DNA of 64,000 bases from Bolinopsis microptera. Lineage: Eukaryota; Ctenophora; Tentaculata; Lobata; Bolinopsidae. The position numbers and the translations under genes are program-made. The stretch spans positions 6,279,675-6,343,674 of the forward strand of contig NC_087078.1 of assembly GCF_026151205.1 (NCBI RefSeq), given 5' to 3'. The notes beneath the pieces are model-generated. The model ran no database searches. It saw only the letters and a program-made list of their open reading frames with translations, and was not told where the DNA came from. The stretch's first letter is position 1. Every line of letters starts with the position of its first letter. Below, one piece after another: positions 53,909 to 64,000 of the stretch.

Positions 53909-54128
53909 ATCACATGCCTTCTCATGCGATATCAAAACTTTCGCCCACGAGGCTTGCCGAGTTAGCGAAAGTTTCGATATTTCCCGAGGCTTGCCGAGGG
54001 TTATATCGACATTTTCAATCACGAGGCTTGCCGAGTTTTGAAAATGTTGATATCGCATGAGAAGGCATGTGATTAATGTTTTATCACACTTTCTTTGGAG
54101 CCAAATTTGGCCGGGAAAGCAGAATTTG
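53909..54128. mobile_element. Foldback MITE with conserved side module, copy 1
   Basis: ATCACATGCCTTCTCATGCG ATATC pairs with GATATCGCATGAGAAGGCAT GTGAT around two inner hairpins. CGAGGCTTGCCGAG is present three times inside. A side module (TATCACACTTTCTTTGGAGC CAAATTTGGCCGGGAAAGCAGAATT) follows; its inverse is at 56229-56266. Confidence 0.75.
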
Positions 54129-56167
54129 ATCAAACGTTAGAACTTATAAATCTCACCAAAGCAAACTAGACATGTCGAACTTATTTATGTTTATAATTTC
54201 CAAGCTATATATAGCTCTCGATGAGTTAGTATTTCAGATATCGAAGATACAATACGTAAAATTAGGATCTCACGTTCCCACATTTATGACACAGTGAATG
54301 CTGTATGCCGCGCCCAATTTGCTTTCTATTGGTACGTAGTGCATCGAATATCAATATATTCACGCCTATGGGTCTTGTACTTATTGCATTCTAGAATATT
54401 CCACCACCAGCGCGTATTTTAATCATAAATTATTTCCTGCATATCAATCGATGTGAGGTGATTCTTATACTTTATTTCTATTAGATATATTTTGAGTCAT
54501 TAAAACTGAAGATGTATAATGTATAGAACATCTGTTTTAGTGTTGATTACATCCTAGTCCTTATCATGTAATACTAATCTGCGATAAGGCGATAGTATTT
54601 CCTGGTTGTTATATTTGAATTGGGCTGTGGCGCCATGATTGTCTATTCATAAGTCCAAATTTTCAACTGTTCATGTTGTACTCGTACTACACGCCCTAAT
54701 TCATATATCAATGTAATATTATCGTCCGTCTTGATTGTCTGTTATTTCAGAATGATTTATCACTGGAACTTGTAATCATTGACTTTTATTGAATTTTATC
54801 GAGTATTATAATAGTCTGCTTATATTCATCTTGCCATTATTTGCTTCACTAGAAATTATCAGAACAGCCGTAATATAATGTATCTCTTCAATACAACCCT
54901 AGATTGTTTTAATATCAACAGCAGACATCCGTACTCTTTATTATTGTTTATGAAAGTAACTCTTGACTTAATAGCCCGATAATCGGCCTGGTAATACCAT
55001 TTTAGAACGCACTTCACCAGCCTATTATAACCACCCTGGTCATTGCCAGGCAGTTCACCCGTACTGTTAGCAATATTGAATTGGTCTAAAGAATGGCAGC
55101 ATATCAATCATCGGACCTAAATTTGCCCCAGCGACCAGACCAATTTATAACCGGATTAGCTGATTAAGTTACGCCATTCGTCCCTTGATATCTTTATATA
55201 CATAATATATTTTATAGAATGTTTTTTGTTGCACTAACTAAACTTCAGTTAAAACTGGTGCAGGGATAGAATTTTCGCTCTTTATTGTACAGAATTTATA
55301 AGTCTCTTTATATATCAGCCACGTATTTCGTAAGCCATTCTAGGGGAAGCCGGTTTGGAAAAGCCTAGTATAATTTCTGCACAATTTCTATATGGAATAT
55401 GGCTCACAGAAGGGATCAGAGGGGGTTAAAAGTGAGGTCTGAAATGGCTGAAATGTGGCTAAATTAATATGCGAATGATCCCATATCGTAATGTATCACA
55501 ATTTATTACGTTATGATTTGCTGACCATCCCTTTATGAATTCTTGACAATAATTTTCTTTCAAATATAACTACTTGACGCCAAGATTCTTGTTTTGTGTG
55601 TTTTCTTCGTTCGAATTAATCAAACATCGTTTAGTGTTTACTATTTTTTGTGAGGGCGACTGTAGTTTGTTCTGACATTTCCTTTTTAATTTCAAGTAAG
55701 TGATTAGGGAAATTAATTAGCCTGATTGATTGTATCGCTGACAAGTACCAAAACTTTGTGCAACTTTCAAGTCTGCTCGTAAACTTTGATCTCGTTTTCA
55801 GTAATCTTAAGTCACTTAAAGCTCGTACAAGCCAGGGAGTTTTTACTTTGTTTCATCATTCGAAGCTTAATTAGGCTTTGAACTATGAAGTGCAGTAAAA
55901 AAGCAACAGCTTGGAAAAGTTTTACAACAAAAAATTGTATTTTGCTTAACACATGTCAAACGCAAGGAAATGTTTTTAAAACCATCCATAAATATACATT
56001 TTTCCTAATTGTGGAAAGTTTATCTGATCATTGCATTTACGGTCATAGACTACTTCAGGTTGTTGATTTAAATCTTTATTTAAATCAGTACCTCACAGTA
56101 GTAGAACAGTTGTTGAGAGGGGGTTCCTTGTTCCTATGGGAATATCGGACTCTCTCTGAGCAACTGA
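54129..56167. other. JPT intron 1, no further gene seen
   Basis: AT-rich intronic DNA. A faint SINE-tail match is at 55785-55840. The 157-codon ORF at 55885 crosses a palindromic repeat and is not credible. Confidence 0.45.
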
Positions 56168-56270
56168 TTGATATTTCATGCCCCCCGGGTGAGAGCCAGT
56201 GCTCCCCATCGGGGCATGTAATATCAATTCTGCTTTCCTGCCAAATTTGGCTCGAAAGTGTGATAATAGT
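56168..56270. mobile_element. Foldback MITE with conserved side module, copy 2
   Basis: TTGATATTTCATGCCCC pairs with GGGGCATGTAATATCAA; it is followed by TTCTGCTTTCCTGCCAAATT TGGCTCGAAAGTGTGATAAT, the inverse of the module at 54085-54125. Confidence 0.7.
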
Positions 56271-56481
56271 CAGTATGCATACTTTTAAAAGTTCTTATCA
56301 TCCAGCAAATCTGATCATTCTAAATATTTCTGTTTCCTCTCACTTGATTTTACAGTGACCCTCATTCCCTATACACCTATTTTAACACACTACTTTAAAC
56401 ACTACTCTTACTAAATATAACACATGATCTCCACAATTAATTAACAGTTCTAATAAAACCACTTTTATAACAACATTAACT

Positions 56482-56482
<1 letters not shown>

Positions 56483-56516
<34 letters not shown>
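56483..56516 (+). repeat. (AG)n microsatellite
   Basis: An uninterrupted GA run of about 34 bp in the JPT intron. Confidence 0.97.
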
Positions 56517-56519
<3 letters not shown>

Positions 56520-58408
56520 CAGTGGCATTTGTTGTAATGGGTGTTTCCTTTTAGAGGTCCTAGCTCTCACAGATATTAGATCTGTTAGAACAATGTAGTT
56601 GTGTACACAGACAGGTGGTATTGTGAGTGCATTATCTGTTGTCTGGGATACAGACAGTTGTTGTTGTTTGTGAAGCAGACAGCTGTGTGATTCAACACAG
56701 TTTAACGATTAATGAACTTTTACTTTTTAAATTTCAGTTCACAAGTTTTGAAGAATTGGTGGAATTATTTGCTTCACATTCCTATTAGTTTTCAGGAATG
56801 AAATTGCTCTTTGTTTAATAGACATCTAGAAAAATGTATGGACTAAACACACATTCTGCCACTCACTCTGCTAAACATCTCACACAACAAACGATAAATC
56901 TTTTTGATTGATTTAAATAAGAAGGCTATGGTAATTCTCCACAGAACGTGGCGTCACTCCTTCAAACACGTGTAACATCAGTAGAATGACATCAGTGTTT
57001 ATACTGAATACTAATTAACAGTATCTTCAACAGACTCTCCTTGTCTCCTCTGTCCAATCTTCAGTACTTCAGTTCAAACGAACTGTCTCTGAAAGGGTTT
57101 ACAATTTAATATAATCTATAAGCCTGCCTGGGCTGACTGTTTCATCACAAACATCTCAAATATTTGACTGAAACCTCAACAATCCTTTGTGATGTGTGTA
57201 ACGGCTGGAATATAGATAGTGCCAGTATGATGGAAGTTCAAATAAGTATTTCCAGTTGAGAGCTTTGAGGAATTACGTGTTCTCGATATTATTCCTTAAC
57301 TCGCTGGCAGATTTCATAACAGAAATCTGAAAGATTGAATTTCATAATCATGCTGATGTAACGATAAAATATGTAATTTTGGGCAATTATAGATATTACT
57401 GTAGGAGAATCATCGCTCAGAGAATCATTCTAGAAGGAAAATCATGTCACTTAAAATGTAAACCGCGAACTGTTACAACTTTATAATAACAATGATACCA
57501 CAGCCATGAAAAATTTTGCTCAAAAAAGGTGCATTTTAAAAGTGTACAATTTATATAATTTCCCTAATTTGTGGTGAATTCCTCCGGGGATAAGTACACT
57601 GTACAGGTGGGTCCAGTTACTTTTCATCAAGATAAAATGTAGTCGACATACAGAGATTTATTTTCGGTTTTCCAGGGTTCACTCTTTCAGGATTAAATAC
57701 TCTAGAAGAACAATGATTAGACTGTGAATAAGTAAACTTTCTTCCTAACGCGTGTGAGGGCCATTTAACGAAATAGCCACGCATTCTGTAACGTCAATGT
57801 GTATAGTCCCAATGTATATAATTATTAATTATATACTCCCCCGAGCTGCAGCCGTGAACCTGTGTGTTTACAAGCAGAACATCACCACGGTTCATGCGAC
57901 TACAATTATTACTTTACCATGCTTAATGAGATGAGGCTAATTATTGCATCTTTAAGTCAGACAACTACAACTACTACCTACAACCTGCCATAATATACTT
58001 CAGGTCTGTTGCAGATCATACTATATCTTTCCATGACGTATGCTGTATGCAAGATTCATAGTGTATCAAGATTATATATACCATGGCAGCTTGAGATAAT
58101 TACCATTATTATAATCTAACGTTCAGGATATATAATATATTATAAAAGTACTGTTGGTTTGTACACAAGATAATGAAGGTTGTGTTGAATGAACAGTTAG
58201 ATTTATTAAAACATTCTCATTTAAAAAATAATAACTTAATAATACCCAGATCTTGTCGATCTAAACACAGTTAAACGGCACGGATGTGCTCGCCTCACTT
58301 AGCCATCCTCCAACAAAGCCTAATAGCCAGTCCCAACTTTAATTTTACTCAGTAAGTTTGCTTGAACCGGGCATATTCCCAGTTCCTCCCCGCATATCCT
58401 GACATAAT
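56517..58408. other. JPT intron 1, no gene or repeat recognised
   Basis: Intronic DNA with scattered direct and inverted words but no element ends or coding signal I can support. Confidence 0.4.
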
Positions 58409-58513
58409 ACACGTGGTAACCACGTGACAATACAGTGGTAACCACGTGACAATACAGTGGTAACCACGTGACAATACAGTAGTAACCACGTGATACCCAC
58501 GTGACAATGCAGT
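58409..58513. repeat. 22-bp minisatellite carrying six CACGTG E-boxes
   Basis: GTGGTAACCACGTGACAATACA repeats about four and a half times, with a preceding ACACGTGG and a trailing CCCACGTGAC. CACGTG occurs six times in about 100 bp; CCACGTGAC is the core of E-box sites bound by bHLH factors such as USF, MYC/MAX and TFEB-type proteins. Two more GTCACGTG sites lie at 58912-58934. Regulatory use is inference. It sits in the long first intron of the JPT gene. Confidence 0.85.
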
Positions 58514-60404
58514 GAATACAGCATGGCTCTCCAAGACTGGAGATCTGAAGTAAGTGACTGACTCTGATCTCAGTAACACTACCTGATCCCAGGTACCGTA
58601 GCAGTGTAGTATTGTACAGCTCCAGAGTCCAGCGGTATAACGCTCAGCAGCCCTTAAACAACGTATATACGTATTGTACACAGTCATGGGTAGTGCTAAG
58701 CGTTTAAATTAAAGGTATAGTAACTTGGATTTCCTTAAATAGCATCTACCCTTTACATACCTTATATACTTCTTATCTTTAGTAGCTGTTGTTAGATAAT
58801 ACGCTTCAATTCATTAGGTAATACCGCCCAATCTCCTGCTCCACTGTTGTTTGTTGAGTTCATGGATCATGCCCGTATATAATGCCATACCCATATTTGG
58901 GCATGTCAATAGTCACGTGTGAGTCACGTGTCAGGGGGCTAATGCGTACAACTCATTATTAGATCGCTGGATTTGAGCCAGGGTGCTCCCGGGGCCCTCC
59001 CGAGTTATTATAACATAGTAACCGTGGAAACCGTATTTCAAACTGTAATGTAACCCTGTCCTACATCGGGTCACGAGTGTTCCGCTACTCGTTCTACTAT
59101 TGATATAGGAGAAGCAGCAGTTCTATGTGAAGATAATGTATTGTATAAGTTAGTGAGTGTAATGAATTATTACCAGATGTAATGATACCAGCCGCACTGC
59201 GCGTGTAATATGACAGTATTTAATGATACACATGGCATATAACCGATATTAATTAAATGTATCTGCCAATAGCACCCATGTGTCAGGTAACCTATGTGCC
59301 AGGTAACTAAATACAAATTAATCGTGTCCCCCAATGAGCATGTGCCCTGATAAATCTCGTTGGTAAGGAGAATCTGTGATAGTGACTGATCTTGTGAACT
59401 TATCTGTTTGATCCGTGTTATGAACGTCCCACCATTTCACATTTGCCCTAAAGTTCCACGACAATATGATTATAAATATGTAGTTGTGGAAATTTGCTGT
59501 TGGTCCACAATTGTTTTGTCAGAACTGACTACACAATAATTGTACCGCTTATACAGATTATAGAGATATAGTACAGAACTTGCAATATCTCTTTTTTGGT
59601 TCCAACACCCTCCGTCAAAAAGGTCTTTTTTTGTTGACATTATCCAATACTTTCTCGAATTCCTGGAATACTCAGTGAGCTAGACTCCCATTCATCAATA
59701 CGTCCCTGTAGCTGTTATCAATTCAACTAATTCAACTTTCTGTCAAAGTCACACACTCAATTCACTGTCACTTCCCTGTAGATTAATTCTCTCCGTATGG
59801 GCTGTGTGCCATTATTCCTTATATAAGAATAGCGCTGACTGGTACCGCTTGTGTAATATCTATTGCACTTTCTCTTTTTCTGGCCTTGAAGAAAGTCTTT
59901 GAGCTGCTCGTTCATTGCTTGTTGCTAAAACTAGGTTTAATGCTTGTACAATTTCAATCCCACTGGAGTGTTCTGTGCTGGTACTTTAAATTGGCCCAGG
60001 ATATCACCTAAATTACACCTTCTTCCTGTTTTTATGTACACTTCTCGCTCTGTCCCTCCGTTCTAACATCAGGGGCCCCGGGCCATGACTAATTCAAAAT
60101 AACAATACTATTGTAGTGATAATACTCAATTTGTATTGTGATTTCACAGCCTGCTTTACAAGGCACACTACAGAGATATCCTGTTATCTATTTGTCTAGT
60201 TTACCCCACTTTAAACATCAGCTCTGAATTATAGCCAACTCTATGAATTAGTTCACACTTTGCTGTCAATACCTCCTCGAGCTGCTGATTTGTAATTCCT
60301 GTCACCAACTCTAATAACGTGTCCAGATGTAAAACATTGGCCGCTGAGCACGAGTTTAGTACATTACATACATACATGTTACATGGCGAGATCTCCATCC
60401 AAAA
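58514..60404. other. JPT intron 1, mostly unannotated
   Basis: Contains the two extra CACGTG sites near 58920. No transposon ends or genes recognised. Confidence 0.4.
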
Positions 60405-60689
60405 GGATTAGTCTGCGTCATCTATTATACAACTTCGGCGGGTAATATTTCTCCATCCTTTTCGATCTGCAGCCAATCTTCTCATACAATCAATCGTGAG
60501 TCCATTACGATCCAATCTCTGCTCAGCATCTTCAATAAATACATCATTTAAGCTCTTCCTAGGCCTGCCTCTTGATCGTTTCCCATGCTTGGGTTTCCAT
60601 TCAAGTAGTAGTACATTATTTCGAGTAATTTTCATCACAAAAGCCAATTCGAGCCTGAACACTAAACGTTTGCCTTGGTTTATAACCAT
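60405..60689 (-). pseudogene. LINE ORF2 C-terminal fragment
   Basis: The 93-codon minus-strand frame reads ITRNNVLLLEWKPKHGKRSR then GRPRKSLNDVFIEDAEQRLD and LAADRKGWRNITRR. W-x-P-x-x-G-x-R-x-R-GRP-[RK]-x-[SWT]-x.D......D.......[AM]..DR..W is the C-terminal signature of Jockey/RTE/R2-like LINEs. It is antisense to the JPT gene, within its intron, and truncated at the 5' side. Confidence 0.75.
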
Positions 60690-61849
60690 ATTCTCTTTGT
60701 TTGGTTTCTCTTTCGTGTACTGAGAGAGACTTGCAGCCAGTCATGATGAAAATAACTTCAGATAAAGCTCGTTGTCAGACTCAAACCATGATCTCTTTTA
60801 AATTTACAGCAGTTTTACGAGCTCCCATCTTTTAAAACCTGGCTTTTACCGGCTCCAGTGTGTCTCAGACAACGTTACGTCTAATGAGATGATACTGTAT
60901 TTGAGTGTGACAAGAGGTGTTGAAATTTAAAATGTAGTAGTTGTCCCGCTCCGAATTATTATAAACACTTGTCGTTATTATCTACATTACAGCTTTAAGT
61001 TGTCCTGGACACGAGATTTTGTTCACACCGTCAATTGATTATATTATCTAACTTTACATGTATTGATTTAACTGAGTGTGCTGGAGAGAATACATGACGT
61101 ATGTTTCACATGCAATAATATAAAAATCATCACTGACTTTTCTCAAAACTTCTAGGAAAGAAACACAGCGCCGAGATGAGGTTTGTTGTGCTACGACAGC
61201 TGAACTTGACAATGTTATGTTAAATATTATGTAAACGGTATAAAATATTACACAGTCTGTGCTCTCCAGCTCTCCACGCTATGTAATAATGTGGGAGTAG
61301 GATCAGGAGGTTAATATTATCGTGTAATATGATTAAATGATTTAATGTCAGGCCATACAAGTATAGTGTGTATTGAGTGTAATCGTGCATAGCAACACGA
61401 ACATGTGAATGTGTAGGCCAACCACCAAATTTTTATAGACTCGAGATCGAAGCAATGAATGATGCCTAATATTATGGTAATCTAATCTAAAAAGCAGTCA
61501 ACCCTTCAAAATGAACTTTTAACAAAATCCATAAATGGGTTTGTGGAACCCCGGCTAACTTTCCAGAGACTTCTTTTGTTCTCCCTGTCTTTCGATATCG
61601 AACGTTACTTTTTGTCACAGTCTTAATACTATTGTAATATTACAGTTGAATTTGCCGCCAGAATCAGGAAATTTGCATGGCATAATCACAATTTTTCAGC
61701 ACCTTGTCGACCGCAATAAGCGTGTGCAGTCATTCTGTGACCGCCTAACGGTAAAGTTATAGAGACAATCGCGCGAAAAATCAATCAGAGCGCGCGCAAA
61801 TCAGCGCGCGTAAGATTTTGGAGGGAAATAACGATCCCGTCCGTTGCAG
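60690..61849. other. JPT intron 1, 3' part
   Basis: No repeat boundaries recognised. GCGCGCG-rich words at 61770-61810 precede the acceptor of exon a; a weaker version (GCGCAGAATGTCGAGCAAAGCGTGCGC) precedes exon d, supporting shared ancestry of the two introns. Confidence 0.5.
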
Positions 61850-61990
61850 AGTGATAGCACCGCCAGGTGGCAAAACGAGTATCAATCTATTCGGTGGGTA
61901 CGGAGAAGACCCAGTCGAAGCTCCAAAACCAAAAGTAGCTGCTCCAGCTCCTGTTGCAGTCTCTGCTCCATCTCACGAACCCTTCCAACG
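61850..61990 (+). CDS. JPT family gene, PPGG cassette exon a
   Basis: Acceptor CCGTTGCAG|A, donor CAACG|GTAGAG. 141 nt, phase 2 at both ends, so it can be included or skipped without shifting frame. It encodes VIAPPGGKTSINLFGGYGED, then a Pro/Ala/Lys-rich linker and HEPFQ plus half an Arg codon. If the intron is not removed, CGG TAG follows, i.e. the same Arg and an immediate stop. PPGG(K/G)-[ST]-x-[IF]-x-[LI] is the hallmark box of JPT proteins. It is most similar to exon d at 63243 (both have NLFGGYGEDPV/SLFGGYGEDPV). The intron before it shares GGRAAATAACGATC with that before exon d, so the two exons arose by duplication including flanking intron. Confidence 0.8.
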
Positions 61991-62245
61991 GTAGAGAGCA
62001 TGTATGATGTACATATTGTCATCCATGTTGTCACCCCAGTGTAGCACAAAATTTAAAATGCGACATTCACGCTGGGTAATATCTCTGTCTCTTGTCTGGA
62101 CTCTTCTATTACTATTCCCTCTAATTCTATTCGTTACTTCGCCTTCTATTCCCTACACTGTTATCCCGGCAGTCGGCACCCTCTTGGTGTTCAACCAAAG
62201 TACACTTCGTATTTAAGAGGGTAATAACGAACCAGTCCTTACCAG

Positions 62246-62401
62246 AATTGTGGCACCGCCTGGTGGTCAAACGAGTATCAATCTGTACGGAAGGGGACAA
62301 CCCGCCGCCCCACAACCAACAACCGCTGCCACAAAACCGACAGCCACTGCTCCACCACCGGCTAAAGCAGCCCCTGAACCAGCTGCTACTCCATTCTATC
62401 G
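62246..62401 (+). CDS. JPT family gene, PPGG cassette exon b
   Basis: Acceptor CTTACCAG|A, donor CTATCG|GTAGAA. 156 nt, phase 2-2. It encodes IVAPPGGQTSINLYGRGQP, a Pro/Thr/Ala linker and ATPFY plus a split Arg. The donor overlaps an in-frame TAG, and AATAAA (62405-62410) starts one base after it, so the same exon end can act as a splice donor or as the last codon before a short 3' UTR. A GT-rich stretch follows within 60 nt. Near-identical to exon c (62738-62893), as are the flanking introns (GGTAATAACGAACCAGT, TTTTTGTTGGACAGGTTATA), so this is a recent tandem duplication of about 490 bp. Confidence 0.8.
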
Positions 62402-62737
62402 GTAGAAATAAAGCATTCTGTTACTTCAAGTGTAGTATTTTCGGACCATAAATATTTAATAGTTTTGTTTGTTCTTATCGCTAAAATGTGATGTTAGGTG
62501 CGATAATGTACTTTTTGTTGGACAGGTTATATTGTCAAGCTGTAAGTTAATTACTGCTTAACTGTTTTACCCAATACCCATGGATGGTAGTGAAATTTTC
62601 GGAATGTTGTCAGGGTGCAGTTATGGAAGGGGATGAGTTTATACGTGAAGAAAATATGTTTCAGGCCATTATCCCCAAAAAATCAATCAAAGTGCATTCC
62701 ATATTTTGGAAGGTAATAACGAACCAGTTCTTACCAG

Positions 62738-62893
62738 AATTATGGCACCGCCTGGTGGTCAAACAAGTATCAATCTGTACGGAGGGGGACCACCCGCCGC
62801 CCCACAACCAACAACCGCTGCCACAAAACCGACAGCCACTGCGCCACCACCGGCAAAAGTAGTCCCTGAACCTGCTGCTACTCCATTCTATCG
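62738..62893 (+). CDS. JPT family gene, PPGG cassette exon c
   Basis: Acceptor CTTACCAG|A, donor CTATCG|GTAGAA. 156 nt, phase 2-2. It encodes IMAPPGGQTSINLYGGGPP, the same Pro/Thr/Ala linker as exon b and ATPFY plus a split Arg. It differs from b by a handful of substitutions, several of them silent (GCT/GCG, ACG/ACA), which is consistent with maintained coding function after duplication. It lacks the AATAAA present after exon b (here GTAGAAAGCATCATG). If included with neighbours it adds one more PPGG module in frame, Arg being restored as CG|A at each junction. Confidence 0.8.
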
Positions 62894-63242
62894 GTAGAAA
62901 GCATCATGTCACCTAAAGTGTAGCATTTTCGGAGCAAACATATTTTGTTCTTATCACTAAAATGTGATGTTACTTTTTGTTGGACAGGTTATATTTTCAA
63001 GTTTTTAGTTAATTAACTACTTTACCCATGAGTTAAGAGTGTAGAAAATGTGGTGTTTTGTTCTCCAAAGATGACCATTCCAGATGATTTTGAATATCCC
63101 AAATTTTTGCTACACTCTTAGGGAAACAACTCTCAGCCACCAGTAGAATTGCATAGAGAATCGCGCAGAATGTCGAGCAAAGCGTGCGCCTAATCAAACT
63201 GTGTCATATTTAGAAAGAAAGTAACGATCTCTTCCCTTTCAG

Positions 63243-63477
63243 AGTGATGGCACCTCCTGGTGGCAAGACTAGTATCAGCCTGTTTGGTGGGTACGGAGAA
63301 GACCCAGTCGCCCCAAAACCTAAAGCAGCTGCTCCTGCAGCAGCAGCCGCCCCAGCCCCTGCTGCTGCCTCCGCTTCAGCTCCAGCAGCAGCCCCTGCTC
63401 CAGCTGCAGCTGCTCCAGCCGCAGCTGCTGCCTCTGCAGGCGAACCGTTTGTGCCTGCTGGTCAGCGAGTAGCAAAG
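63243..63477 (+). CDS. JPT family gene, main PPGG exon d
   Basis: Acceptor CCCTTTCAG|A, donor GCAAAG|GTTTTT. 235 nt, phase 2 in and phase 0 out. It encodes VMAPPGGKTSISLFGGYGED, then a long Ala/Pro run (about 35 residues of A, P and S) and EPFVPAGQRVAK, and continues in frame into the terminal exon. Where exons a-c end with PF[QY]R, exon d has EPFVPAGQR, so it is the ancestor-like form that reaches the C-terminal half. Expected minimal transcript: exon 1 + d + e. The Ala/Pro linker could be length-variable between alleles. Confidence 0.85.
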
Positions 63478-63623
63478 GTTTTTATTCTCAATCAGTTATT
63501 AATGCATCTTATTTATTCTTTTTGGAACCAGTAATTGCAGACTTTAGATTCAAACACTTTAGATAAAAACACATTTTACCTCAATTTATGAATTTAATAT
63601 TTTGCTAATTCTAATTTCCTCAG

Positions 63624-63776
63624 CCGGACAGATTCGAGAAGGAACACCAGGTGTCGAACTGCCAGAAAGCCAGGAACGAATCGAGTGTGTTCGGAGCCCC
63701 AGATCCCGGTGCAAGAAAACAAGTGGTCAAAATAGTCAGACCCCCTGGTGGCCAATCTTCCATCTCTTTCGGATAA
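63624..63776 (+). CDS. JPT family gene, terminal exon e
   Basis: Acceptor TTTCCTCAG|CCG, stop TAA at 63774-63776. 50 codons: PDRFEKEHQVSNCQKARNES then SVFGAPDPGA and a C-terminal VRPPGGQSSISFG. The SSVFG-x-P box matches the S-N-I-F-G-x-P motif in the middle of HN1/JPT proteins, and R-P-P-G-G-x-S-S-[IL]-x-[FL]-G ending right at the C-terminus matches the C-terminal PPGGKSS-[LI]-x-LG of vertebrate JPT1/2. These two boxes, in this order, are what identify the family. No AATAAA was seen in the remaining 224 nt. Confidence 0.88.
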   Translation, partial: PDRFEKEHQVSNCQKARNESSVFGAPDPGARKQVVKIVRPPGGQSSISFG

Positions 63777-64000
63777 ACTGAGAGATTTTTTGTGGCTGTC
63801 ACATATTTGGGGTTGTCTGGCCAGGCCCTATGTGAGAGGATTATAATGTGACTGCATGTTGGACAATGTCATAATCTATGTATTTATTGCGCTGACCGCT
63901 TAATTGGATTTAGAACCTTCTTGAAGGTTCTAAAACCTCATTTCCCAGTTATTTCCCCTTTTTGACTACCTGTTTGCATGATATTGATCAGAATGATTCC

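Noticed and set aside
55885-56358. 157-codon ORF in the JPT intron
   Set aside because: It crosses a foldback element, has no domain or codon bias, and lies in intronic DNA.
62248-62862. Alternative frames over JPT exons b and c (Pro/Gln/His-rich)
   Set aside because: Out-of-frame readings; the PPGG frame is supported by splice sites, phase and the duplicate exon.

Overview
This window is nuclear DNA of a multicellular animal, most likely a non-vertebrate. It is AT-rich and gene-poor, has spliced exons, and is packed with eukaryotic transposons: PIF/Harbinger, pogo, hAT, Transib-like, piggyBac-like, Ty3/gypsy, LINEs, a Penelope-like element and a tRNA-derived SINE. No bacterial operons, rRNA genes or CRISPR arrays are present. 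The species cannot be named; a cnidarian-like or other marine invertebrate would fit the repeat content, but that is inference.

The clearest host gene is at the right end. It is a Jupiter/HN1 (JPT) family gene on the + strand, from a small first coding exon at 52841-52893 across an intron of about 9 kb to exons at 61850-63776. Three in-phase exons (61850-61990, 62246-62401, 62738-62893), each carrying a PPGG(K/Q)TSI module, precede the main exon (63243-63477) and the terminal exon (63624-63776). Each of the three is a multiple of 3 nt, is phase 2 at both ends, and has an in-frame TAG lying across its donor site. They can therefore be chained cassette exons or alternative 3' ends. This is the most interesting system in the window.

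0-17 kb holds retroelement-like ORFs, a protein of eleven 16-17-residue repeats, a two-finger C2H2 ORF, gypsy gag and RT/RNase H remnants, dispersed TTTTATCATATC arrays, and a near-complete Harbinger transposon (7114-10918) with an intact DDE transposase and a Myb/SANT-like partner broken by one frameshift. 17-26 kb is a nest of repeat copies. One copy is split by a pogo element (17382-18883), and its empty site survives in a sister copy at 22.3 kb. Small OB-fold-like ORFs recur in this area. 26-39 kb has a 2.1-kb hAT non-autonomous element filled with a 42-bp minisatellite, plus fragments of hAT and Transib/RAG1-like transposases, HSP70, LINEs and a recurring retroelement ORF. 39-52 kb contains an unidentified 231-codon open frame, palindromic and nested MITEs, paired inverted TATA-rich elements, and a degenerate Penelope-like retroelement on the minus strand. 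52.8-63.8 kb is the JPT gene, with MITEs, an E-box minisatellite and a LINE fragment in its long intron.
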